Source: Acidaminococcus sp050873445 (lineage in GTDB: Bacteria > Bacillota > Negativicutes > Acidaminococcales > Acidaminococcaceae). Taken from it: a DNA stretch of 5,966 nucleotides. Both the position numbers and the translations under genes were made by a program. Where the stretch lies: positions 1-5,966 of the forward strand of contig NZ_JBNMIU010000081.1 of the NCBI RefSeq assembly GCF_050873445.1, in the 5' to 3' direction. The notes beneath the pieces are model-generated. The model was given only the letters and a program-made list of their open reading frames with translations. It ran no database searches and was not told the origin of the DNA. Shown in pieces: positions 1-5,810 of the stretch. Each line of letters starts with the position of its first letter. The first letter of the stretch is position 1.

Positions 1-95
1 AGCTTAATTAAAAAAGCTGATCTTTGGGGGAAAGGGGGAAGTATGCTCTTTTCTCCTCAAATTTTGTTGAGAGAGCCATAGAGATAAAAAACATA
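1..95. other. Window edge, no gene identified
   Basis: No gene can be supported here. On the plus strand, frame 1 is open from the window edge to a TAG at 79-81 (26 codons). That could be the tail of a gene arriving from the left, with the hairpin at 96-141 as its terminator, but the short peptide resembles nothing I recognise. A 28-codon ATG frame on the minus strand (94 down to 8) has no convincing ribosome binding site. A small inverted repeat, AGCTT (1-5) and AAGCT (14-18), sits at the very edge and may be cut by the window. Confidence 0.3.
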
Positions 96-141
96 GGGGG
101 TGTGAAGAAATGAATTCTCATTTCTTCACACCCCCTTTTTT
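96..141. terminator. Perfect 18-bp hairpin terminator, probably bidirectional
   Basis: The arms at 96-113 and 118-135 are exact reverse complements over 18 bp, enclosing a four-base loop (ATTC). Six T residues follow on the plus strand (136-141). On the minus strand the stem is followed by TATG and then a run of six T (complement of A86-A91). The stem begins four bases after the citXG stop codon (TAA, complement of 140-142), so it ends the regulator-citXG transcript. The plus-strand T-run is stronger, so it should also stop transcripts coming from the left. That makes it a typical shared terminator between convergent units. Confidence 0.9.
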
Positions 142-1519
142 ATTTCACCAGTTCTTCCATCTTCTCCAGGAAGATGGCCAGGATCAGAAGATCTGCACAG
201 CCTCCCGGGCTGATGTTCTGCCTGATGAATTTTTCGTTCAGTTCCCACACGGCCTGGATTCCTTCCGCTGTAAAGGCCCCGCCCTTCTCCAACACTGCCC
301 GGGCATCGGCCCGGGCCTGTTCCAGGGTAGCAGCATCCGACCGGCTCAGGATGTTGGTATCCTCTACCTGGGAGAGCAGCAGCAGCAGGGTCTGGATATA
401 GGCTTCGTTGTCCGGCTTCCCTTCCTCCCGGAACCGGCGCAGGGCAGGCAGGGCGATTCCGCTCACCGCCGGGAAGCCGTCCATGGCTTCTCCCCGGATG
501 CCCCGGCAGCCCTGCTGGATATACAGGATTTCCCCGTGGGTGTGGGGATGGTAGGGATCGATTCTGGCGAAATCCCTTTCCAAAAGCGGCGTCACCGCTT
601 CTGCAATGGCAGCCAGGGTCTTCTCGCTGTCCACGGTGCCCGTGCGGGCCAACAACCACATGGTAAAGCTTGTCACCAGGCCCAGGGAAAAAATGATGCC
701 CTTGTGGGTGTTCACATTGTGCGTAGCCCGGAACATGGACTTTTCCGCTGCAGCCCCCATGGGCCGCAGGGCAGCGAACAGCCCTTCTCCGTCTTTTTCC
801 CAGTTCCAGCCTTTTTCAGCCATCTGGCACAGATGGGGTACGATGGCATCGGTACTGGCCGCAAAGGTATGCCAGTCCATATCCTTGTGGGCCCCGGCGT
901 TGTCCTTATCCACCAGTCCCGGTTTGGGCGTGGCATCCACTTCCCCCTGGAGCCCGGCCCGCAGGGCCTGTTCCACGCGCTCCAGCACAAAATTCTCCAG
1001 TACCCGGTGCACATTCCGCACCAGCACGGGTACGCTGTGTTTCCGGCTGCGGGCGCAGGCCTGGGCCGGCTGGGAGCAGACCAGGCACAGCCGGCCGGGC
1101 AGTCCGATATCCGTCCGCGAAATCTTATGCCCGTCTTCCGCCAGCACGTCCATGTCGTACAGCCGGCCCAACCGGTCCGCATTTTCGATGGTGCAGGCGA
1201 TTTCCTTAATGCGCCGGGCATCCCCGTCCAGCACATAGTATTTCTCGTAACCCGTCTTGTAATCGATGATTTTCTGGTACAAAATGGGGATCCCGGCTGC
1301 ATCCAGGGCTTTTTCCAGCCGCCGGATTCCTTCCAGGAAGCCCAGATGGATCAGGGCAGAGGTCTTCACCGGCCCGGGGATATTCTGGGTAAAGAACAGC
1401 AGGGGTTTGTGGAAATGGTCCAGCAGTTTCCGCTGGGCAGCGGCACGGCCGTCCCGTGCCATCAGCATATCCGGCACTTCCACCGCAGGGCCTGCCAGAC
1501 GGATCACAACATCTTTCAT
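140..1519 (-). CDS. citXG: CitX-CitG fusion: citrate lyase holo-ACP synthesis
   Basis: This 459-residue protein joins two cytoplasmic enzymes that activate citrate lyase. The first part (about residues 1-170) is CitX, which transfers the phosphoribosyl-dephospho-CoA group to the acyl carrier CitD. It shows GRLYDMDVL (118-126), SRTDIG (134-139), RLCLVC (143-148) and CARSRKH (155-161). The second part (about 175-459) is CitG, which makes triphosphoribosyl-dephospho-CoA from ATP and dephospho-CoA. It shows EVDATPKPGLVDKDNAGAH (193-211) followed by KDMD, THNVNTHKG (265-273), GEAMDGFP (343-350), VEDTNIL (385-391) and SPGGCADLL (437-445). Both halves look full length and intact. Such fusions are known, for example in Haemophilus influenzae. 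The ATG overlaps the stop of the upstream LysR gene (ATGA). An AGAAAGGA sequence about 12 bases upstream could serve as the ribosome binding site, but coupling to the regulator is likely. Confidence 0.93.
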   Translation of the reverse strand: MKDVVIRLAGPAVEVPDMLMARDGRAAAQRKLLDHFHKPLLFFTQNIPGPVKTSALIHLGFLEGIRRLEKALDAAGIPILYQKIIDYKTGYEKYYVLDGDARRIKEIACTIENADRLGRLYDMDVLAEDGHKISRTDIGLPGRLCLVCSQPAQACARSRKHSVPVLVRNVHRVLENFVLERVEQALRAGLQGEVDATPKPGLVDKDNAGAHKDMDWHTFAASTDAIVPHLCQMAEKGWNWEKDGEGLFAALRPMGAAAEKSMFRATHNVNTHKGIIFSLGLVTSFTMWLLARTGTVDSEKTLAAIAEAVTPLLERDFARIDPYHPHTHGEILYIQQGCRGIRGEAMDGFPAVSGIALPALRRFREEGKPDNEAYIQTLLLLLSQVEDTNILSRSDAATLEQARADARAVLEKGGAFTAEGIQAVWELNEKFIRQNISPGGCADLLILAIFLEKMEELVK

Positions 1520-2439
1520 TTGGTATAAGGTTCCTTTCTTTTCTTGCCCAGGGTCCGGATCAGTTCAATGAAAGCCCGGGCGTAAGGGCTGAGATAGGCG
1601 TCCTTCCGGCAGCAGATATAACAGTACCGTTTGTTGGCAACGCCTAATAAAGGATACAACACACACTTGTCCTGTGACAAGAAGTAATCGTCCAGATACA
1701 CATCCGGGCAAATGAATACGGCTTCCATGGCGGAAACCAGACGTTTGCCCACTTCGATGCTGGAAGTTTCCAGAATCACATTGGGCTTGATTTCGTATAC
1801 GCTGAACAAGGTATCCTGCACCCGGCGCACGTTATGGCCCTCGGTGATGGAAACGAATTCCTCATTCTTGGCCTCGGTGATGTGGATGGGCGTGCCGCCT
1901 TTGATGCGCTGGGCCAGAGTGGTCATTTTATTGGCCACCAGGACCACATCTTCCGTTTCCACCAGTTCATACTTCAGTTCGTCATTGGTGGGAGTGGTGG
2001 TCAGCACGGCCAGATCTACGCCTCCGTTCAGCACTTCGCTTTCCGTGATGCTGCTGCCCGCTTCCATGATATTCAGCTTGATATGGGGATACCGCTGGCG
2101 GAATACGGGCATCACCGCCGGCAGCATCTGCATGGACCGCTGTACCGGAATGCCCAGCCGCAGGGTGCCGTACCCCTCGTACTGGATGTCCGCCACTTCA
2201 TGGAGCAAATTGGAACTAATGGTGATCACCTGCTTGACAGCAGCAAGGTATTTCTTCCCCGCTTCCGTAAGCACAATGGGATTGGTGTTCCGCAAAAAAA
2301 TAGGCGCTCCCAGGTATTTTTCCACCGCTTTGATGGTCTGGCTCAGCGCCGGCTGTGAAACGTGCATGGTCTTGGAGGCATTGGTGATGCTCCCCTGCTT
2401 GATGATTTCCATTATATATTGCGCATGCTTCAGATTCAT
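1516..2439 (-). CDS. LysR-type transcriptional regulator, probable citrate regulator
   Basis: This 307-residue protein has the standard LysR layout and length. A winged helix-turn-helix occupies about residues 1-60, with the recognition region around SITNASKTMHVSQPALSQTI (17-36) and the family-typical KAVEKYLGAPIFLR (37-50). A linker helix follows, then an effector-binding domain from about 92 to 295 beginning GTLRLGIPVQ. No membrane segment or signal peptide is seen. The start at 2439 is preceded by a strong GGAGGGG a few bases upstream. The gene is divergent from citDEF and overlaps citXG by four bases. LysR proteins in this geometry usually control the divergent operon and often their own promoter. 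Citrate or a related acid as effector is inference from context; the residues do not prove it. It could also act on the separately promoted transporter gene. Confidence 0.93.
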   Translation of the reverse strand: MNLKHAQYIMEIIKQGSITNASKTMHVSQPALSQTIKAVEKYLGAPIFLRNTNPIVLTEAGKKYLAAVKQVITISSNLLHEVADIQYEGYGTLRLGIPVQRSMQMLPAVMPVFRQRYPHIKLNIMEAGSSITESEVLNGGVDLAVLTTTPTNDELKYELVETEDVVLVANKMTTLAQRIKGGTPIHITEAKNEEFVSITEGHNVRRVQDTLFSVYEIKPNVILETSSIEVGKRLVSAMEAVFICPDVYLDDYFLSQDKCVLYPLLGVANKRYCYICCRKDAYLSPYARAFIELIRTLGKKRKEPYTK

Positions 2440-2525
2440 AGACCCCTCCAGATTCTCGGTTCCCCCACATTTTCGCCGTATTTTAGAAGAAGTTTTAATT
2501 TCTTGTTTTTTAGCACAATTTACCC

Positions 2526-2554
2526 AGCCCCGGGGATCCGCATTCCACGGGGCT
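2526..2554. repeat. GC-rich hairpin in divergent region, terminator-like
   Basis: AGCCCCG (2526-2532) and CGGGGCT (2548-2554) are exact reverse complements. The stem can extend inward past a bulged A (2547) by four more pairs, one of them G-T, leaving a six-base loop (2537-2542). On the plus strand it is followed by TTTCTCT, a weak T-rich tract. It lies upstream of the citD promoter, so a terminator here would only stop transcripts entering from the antisense side of lysR. It may instead be a dyad bound by a protein. The structure is clear, the function is not. Confidence 0.5.
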
Positions 2555-2579
2555 TTCTCTGGGTTGATAAGATTCAGCT

Positions 2580-2604
2580 TATAAAGATTATATCATTATT
2601 TATA
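2580..2604. promoter_or_regulatory. AT-rich inverted repeat, candidate activator site for citD
   Basis: TATAAA (2580-2585) and TTTATA (2599-2604) are exact reverse complements separated by 13 bases. The centre lies about 50 bp upstream of the predicted transcription start, just upstream of the proposed -35, where LysR-type or response-regulator activators commonly bind. A similar but weaker pair (TATAA 5666-5670, TTATA 5688-5692) precedes the transporter promoter. The local DNA is very AT-rich, so short matches of this type arise by chance more easily than elsewhere. Confidence 0.35.
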
Positions 2605-2634
2605 TTCGATTTCCAATTTTTCCTGTGTTACTAT
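2605..2634 (+). promoter_or_regulatory. Predicted citDEF promoter with extended -10
   Basis: The -10 is TACTAT (2629-2634), preceded by TG one base before it (2626-2627), which gives an extended -10 of form TGnTACTAT. The best-placed -35 is TTCGAT (2605-2610), 18 bp upstream, and it matches the TTGACA consensus poorly. A poor -35 with an extended -10 is typical of promoters that need an activator. The predicted transcription start is near 2641, giving a leader of about 46 bases. The same arrangement recurs in front of the transporter gene, which raises confidence. Confidence 0.65.
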
Positions 2635-2686
2635 CAAAGTGTACCAAACTGTATATTGTTCATTATTTCAGAAGGAGTGATTTTAC

Positions 2687-2986
2687 ATGGAATTGAAGAA
2701 GGCAGCCATGGCTGGCACTGTTGAGTCTTCTGATGCCCAGATCACCGTTGAACCCGGTACCAACGGCATCGAACTCACTGTTGAAAGCAGCGTCATCCAT
2801 CAATATGGACGGCAGATCAAGGCTGTTGTCCTGGAGACCCTGAAGAAACTGGACGTGAAGAACGCCAAAGTTTCTGTTGTTGACAAGGGTGCTTTGGACT
2901 GCACTTTAAAAGCACGCGTGGAAGGCGCTGTGTTCCGTTCTATCAACGAGGACCCCGATACGCCGAATCCCTGGGAGGTCTTATAA
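2687..2986 (+). CDS. citD: Citrate lyase gamma subunit (acyl carrier protein)
   Basis: CitD is the acyl carrier of citrate lyase. It bears the acetyl/citryl group on a phosphoribosyl-dephospho-CoA arm. At 99 residues it matches the usual length of about 98. The attachment site is visible as AGTVESSD (9-16), where Ser14 corresponds to the modified serine of characterised CitD proteins. The central KGALDCTLKARVEGAVFR stretch (67-84) and the terminal NPWE are also typical of the family. The start ATG follows GAAGGAG (2671-2677) with nine bases between, a strong ribosome binding site. It is the first gene of citDEF, and its stop is one base before the citE start. CitXG, encoded divergently, would load its arm. 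In many operons citC precedes citD, but here it is absent. Confidence 0.96.
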   Translation: MELKKAAMAGTVESSDAQITVEPGTNGIELTVESSVIHQYGRQIKAVVLETLKKLDVKNAKVSVVDKGALDCTLKARVEGAVFRSINEDPDTPNPWEVL

Positions 2987-2987
2987 C

Positions 2988-3902
2988 ATGGAAGTAATCA
3001 ATACAAACCCGAACTTCAAGCGTTTGAGAAGATCCATGATGTTCCTGAACGCACAAAAACCGAGCCTGGTAAAAGACCCGTATGTGTACAAACCCGATTC
3101 CATCATGCTGGACCTGGAAGATGCCGTAGCTGAAAACCAGAAGGATGCTGCCCGTTATTCTCTGTTCCATGCTCTGAAAGAAATCGATTATCATGGCTGT
3201 GAAAGAGTTGTCCGGATCAACGGTCTGGAAACTCCCCACTGGAAAGAAGATATCCGCGTTTCCGTTGCCGGCGGCTGCGATGCCATCCGTCTGGCCAAGA
3301 CTGAATCCGGCAAGGACATCAAGACCGTGGAAGAACACATCCTGGCTGCTGAAAAGGAATTCCATCGTCCCATCGGCAGCACGCTGATCATGGCTGCCAT
3401 CGAATCCACCAAGGGCATGCTGAACCTGTACGATATCTGCACTTCTTCTGACCGTCTGTTCGGTATCGCCCTGTCCGGCGGCGACTACACCCGTGATCTG
3501 CAGACCAGCATTTCCAAGAGCGGTGTGGAACTGATGGGTGCCCGTCAGCAAATGGTCATCACCGCACGGGCTACCGGCCGTATGTGCTTCGATACCGTTT
3601 ACACCGATCTGGATGACATGGAAGGCTTCCGCAAGGACGTGGAAATGATCAAACAAATGGGCTTCGATGGCAAATCCATCATCAACCCCCGTCAGATCCC
3701 TGTCTGCCATGACGTATTCACCCCGACCGAAAAACAGATCCGTTGGGCTGAAGCCGTTGTCCGGGAAATCGACACCAAGAAAGCCATGGGTATCGGTGTA
3801 TTCCAGCTGAACGGCAAGATGCTGGATATCGCCTTCTATGACGGCGCCAAGAGAACCATTGCTATGGCCAAGGCTGCCGGTGTCTATAAGGGGGATTTAT
3901 AA
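2988..3902 (+). CDS. citE: Citrate lyase beta subunit (citryl-ACP lyase)
   Basis: CitE cleaves citryl-ACP to oxaloacetate and acetyl-ACP, a magnesium-dependent reaction of the HpcH/HpaI aldolase superfamily. The 304-residue protein is of family length. Visible motifs are SIMLDLEDAV (38-47), VVRIN (74-78) with Arg76, AAIESTKG (136-143) with Glu139, and LSGGDYTRDL (162-171) with Asp166. KSIINPRQIP (229-238) lies near the C-terminus. By family knowledge the Arg, Glu and Asp bind substrate and metal; all are present, so the enzyme should be active. The ATG lies one base after the citD stop and nine bases after GGGAGG (2973-2978), which sits inside the citD coding end. The tight spacing points to co-translation and balanced subunit supply with CitD and CitF. 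Confidence 0.97.
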   Translation: MEVINTNPNFKRLRRSMMFLNAQKPSLVKDPYVYKPDSIMLDLEDAVAENQKDAARYSLFHALKEIDYHGCERVVRINGLETPHWKEDIRVSVAGGCDAIRLAKTESGKDIKTVEEHILAAEKEFHRPIGSTLIMAAIESTKGMLNLYDICTSSDRLFGIALSGGDYTRDLQTSISKSGVELMGARQQMVITARATGRMCFDTVYTDLDDMEGFRKDVEMIKQMGFDGKSIINPRQIPVCHDVFTPTEKQIRWAEAVVREIDTKKAMGIGVFQLNGKMLDIAFYDGAKRTIAMAKAAGVYKGDL

Positions 3903-3903
3903 G

Positions 3904-5466
3904 ATGAAGAACGCAGTAGGTAGAGAGATTCCTGAAGAAATCCTGAAGCTGACCGGGAAAGAAGCTTTTGCCGGCAGCTATGCGAAACATCAGGTTGCAT
4001 ACAAAGCGGCTACCCATACGGTAGCTCCCGTCATTGATCCGAACTACAGCAAAATCGTAGATTCCATCGAAGATGTCCTGAAAAAATGCGGCATCAAAGA
4101 CGGTATGACCCTGTCCTTCCACCATCACTTCCGTGAAGGGGACTACGTAGTCAACATGGTCATGGAAGCTGTCCACAAGATGGGTATCAAAGACCTGACC
4201 ATCTGTGCTTCTTCCCTGGGCAAGGCCCAAAACCCGATCGTTCCCATGATCGAAGACGGCACCATCACCAACATCCAGGCTTCCGGCGTCCGGGGCAAGA
4301 TTGGTGAAGCCATTTCCAACGGCAAACTGAAGGGCCTGGCCATCATGCGCAGCCACGGCGGCCGTGTCCGTGCCGTAGAATCCGGCGAAACCCATATCGA
4401 CATTGCCTTCATCGGTGCTCCCTGCGCTGACGACATGGGCAACTGCCGTGCTTTCGGCAGCCAGAACGGCAGCGACTGCGGCGTACTGGGCTATGCTGCC
4501 GTCGATGCCCAATATGCTGACAAGGTAGTCGTGGTAACCGATACCCTGGTTCCCTTCCCCAACGTTCCGGCCTCCATCGATATGACCAACGTTGACTACG
4601 TGGTGAAAGTCGACGCCATCGGCGATCCTACGAAGATTGCTACCGGCGCTGCCAAACCCACCACGGACCAGCGGAAACTGCTCATGGCCAAATATGCCGC
4701 TGATTTCATGGTCCATACTCCCTGGTACAAAGATGGGTTCATCTACCAGACCGGCGTAGGCGGTGCTTCCATCGCTTCCACCAAATACCTGGCTGAACAT
4801 CTGCGCAAGGACAACATCCACATGGGAGTTGCCATGGGTGGTATCGCCCAGGCCATCTGCGAACTGCAGCATGAAGGCCTGATCAACAAGATCGCTGATA
4901 CCCAGGATTTCGATATGGCTTCCATCGAAGATATCAAGACCAACCCGAACCATTACGAAATCACCACTTCCCAGTACGCTGATCCTTTCAATAAGGGCGC
5001 TTATGTCAATAAGCTGGATTATGTCATCCTGGGCGCACTGGAAGTCGATACCCACTTCAACGTCAACGTTGTGGTAGGTTCTGACGGCGTAATCACCGGT
5101 GCCCAGGGCGGCCATCCGGATACCGCTGCCGGTGCCAAATGCACCATCGTCATTGCTCCGCTGCTGCAGGGCCGTATCCCGGCTATCTGCACCGACTGCA
5201 CCACCGTTACCACTCCGGGTGAAACGGTCGATGTTGTGGTAACGGATTACGGCATCGCCATCAATCCCCGCCGTCAAGACATCATCGACGCGGTGAAAGA
5301 CACGGATCTGCCCATCTGCACCATCGAAGAACTGCGGGATACCGCTTACAAGATGGTCGGCAAACCCGATCCTGTACAATTCGGTGACCGCATCGTCGGC
5401 ATTATCGAAGCACGGGATGGTTCTGTGATGGACGTTGTCCGTCAGGTAAAGAAAGCTGAATTCTGA
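3904..5466 (+). CDS. citF: Citrate lyase alpha subunit (citrate:acetyl-ACP transferase)
   Basis: CitF exchanges the acetyl group on the CitD arm for citrate, forming citryl-ACP for CitE. The 520-residue protein is of usual length for the alpha subunit. Recognisable stretches are SFHHHFREGD (71-80), SHGGRVRAVESGE (150-162), FIGAPCADDMGN (169-180), PFPNVPASID (217-226), TGAQGGHPDTAAGAK (398-412) and TDYGIAINPRR (447-457), typical of CitF. I chose the ATG at 3904, one base after the citE stop and about ten bases after AAGGGGG. A longer in-frame reading from 3838 would overlap citE by 65 bases and add 22 residues with no resemblance to CitF N-termini. It is the last gene before a strong terminator. 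Confidence 0.97.
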   Translation: MKNAVGREIPEEILKLTGKEAFAGSYAKHQVAYKAATHTVAPVIDPNYSKIVDSIEDVLKKCGIKDGMTLSFHHHFREGDYVVNMVMEAVHKMGIKDLTICASSLGKAQNPIVPMIEDGTITNIQASGVRGKIGEAISNGKLKGLAIMRSHGGRVRAVESGETHIDIAFIGAPCADDMGNCRAFGSQNGSDCGVLGYAAVDAQYADKVVVVTDTLVPFPNVPASIDMTNVDYVVKVDAIGDPTKIATGAAKPTTDQRKLLMAKYAADFMVHTPWYKDGFIYQTGVGGASIASTKYLAEHLRKDNIHMGVAMGGIAQAICELQHEGLINKIADTQDFDMASIEDIKTNPNHYEITTSQYADPFNKGAYVNKLDYVILGALEVDTHFNVNVVVGSDGVITGAQGGHPDTAAGAKCTIVIAPLLQGRIPAICTDCTTVTTPGETVDVVVTDYGIAINPRRQDIIDAVKDTDLPICTIEELRDTAYKMVGKPDPVQFGDRIVGIIEARDGSVMDVVRQVKKAEF

Positions 5467-5494
5467 TCCGGCTTCCTGAAATGGAATAAATCCA

Positions 5495-5533
5495 GGATCC
5501 CCGAGAATCCATTGATTCCCGGGGACCTTTTTT
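5495..5533 (+). terminator. Rho-independent terminator of citDEF
   Basis: The GC-rich hairpin has arms at 5495-5509 and 5514-5527. GAATC pairs with GATTC next to a four-base loop (CATT). After one A-C mismatch, six pairs follow (GCCCCT with its complement), then a one-base bulge and two outer G-C pairs. Six T residues follow at 5528-5533. It begins 28 bases after the citF stop, so most transcripts from the citD promoter should end here rather than run into the transporter gene. Confidence 0.88.
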
Positions 5534-5704
5534 GTCTGCAGACGGATGATTGCTGCAAACTGTTTCAAATAGAATAAAAATCTTTAAGTTATTTCTTTTT
5601 ATAGGAAACTGAAATAATTTATGCAAATCCGTAATCCCGCATGATTCCTTGCTTTGCGTATAGTATATAAGTAAAAAGCTATGGGATTTATACCGTTTTT
5701 TCTA

Positions 5705-5734
5705 TTCGTTTTCAATTTTGGGATGTGATACTAT
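5705..5734 (+). promoter_or_regulatory. Predicted transporter promoter, twin of the citD promoter
   Basis: The extended -10 is TGATACTAT (5726-5734), and the proposed -35 is TTCGTT (5705-5710) with an 18-bp spacer, the same spacing as at citD. Positions 5703-5734 match 2603-2634 without gaps at 24 of 32 positions, including TATTCG and TGTG. The predicted start is near 5741, giving a leader of about 70 bases. The weak -35 again suggests an activator. Confidence 0.65.
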
Positions 5735-5761
5735 AACATTATCGTATTTTTATCCTGTTTC

Positions 5762-5781
5762 CGGGCTGCCCGTCCGGGACG
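5762..5781. repeat. Two overlapping GC-rich dyads in the transporter leader
   Basis: CGGGC-T-GCCCG (5762-5772) and CGTCC-G-GGACG (5771-5781) are each perfect 11-bp dyads and share two bases. In RNA the same stretch can instead fold as GTTTCCGG (5757-5764) against CCGGGAC (5774-5780), with one bulged T and a nine-base loop. It sits between the predicted transcription start and the ribosome binding site, so it could act as a DNA site or as a stem in the leader RNA. Confidence 0.4.
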
Positions 5782-5810
5782 CATCATTATTCTAAGGAGG
5801 ATATTGCATT

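Larger units (their letters stand above)
2440..2686. promoter_or_regulatory. Divergent regulatory region between lysR and citD
   Basis: These 247 bp contain no gene and must carry both divergent promoters. From the lysR side it holds the lysR ribosome binding site, a possible minus-strand -10 (TAAAAT, complement of 2480-2485) with no convincing -35, and an inverted repeat TTGT (2503-2506) / ACAA (2515-2518). It continues with a GC-rich hairpin (2526-2554), an AT-rich inverted repeat TATAAA (2580-2585) / TTTATA (2599-2604), and the citD promoter (2605-2634). LysR proteins normally bind imperfect dyads in this kind of region. Which of these repeats, if any, is the operator cannot be decided from sequence alone. 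Confidence 0.75.
5534..5810 (+). promoter_or_regulatory. Regulatory gap and leader of the transporter gene
   Basis: No gene is seen in these 277 bp, which are AT-rich except for a short GC-rich patch. In order they hold an exact 7-bp inverted repeat TTATTTC (5589-5595) / GAAATAA (5611-5617), ATGC (5621-5624) / GCAT (5639-5642), and the weaker TATAA/TTATA pair (5666-5692). These are followed by a promoter (5705-5734), two overlapping GC-rich dyads (5762-5781) and a strong ribosome binding site AAGGAGG (5794-5800). The repeats upstream of the promoter are candidate regulator sites. None is a close match to a site I can name. Confidence 0.6.

Noticed and set aside
110..1528. Plus-strand open frame of 472 codons
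   Set aside because: It lies antisense to citXG with codons exactly opposite codons. It stays open because citXG rarely uses TTA, CTA and TCA. The peptide has no recognisable family and the citXG motifs are unambiguous.
2503..2518. TTGT-N8-ACAA as a Rex (redox) operator
   Set aside because: The repeat is 16 bp with only four matched bases per arm, whereas Rex sites are 18 bp with TTGTGA/TCACAA arms. It is kept only as an unassigned dyad.
2943..3710. Minus-strand open frame of 255 codons across citE
   Set aside because: It is a codon-aligned shadow of citE with the same explanation, and no ribosome binding site or family match is seen.
3838..3903. Earlier in-frame start for citF
   Set aside because: It would overlap citE by 65 bases and add residues unlike CitF. 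The ATG at 3904 has good spacing to AAGGGGG and matches the one-base gap pattern of the operon.
3862..5568. Minus-strand open frame of 568 codons across citF
   Set aside because: It is codon-aligned antisense to citF, whose biased codon use lacks the triplets that would read as stops. The product is low in recognisable features, and it would read through the citDEF terminator stem.
5723..5739. ATGT-N9-ACAT around the transporter -10 as a CRP/FNR-type site
   Set aside because: Neither TGTGA-N6-TCACA nor TTGAT-N4-ATCAA is matched, and the dyad is absent from the twin citD promoter.
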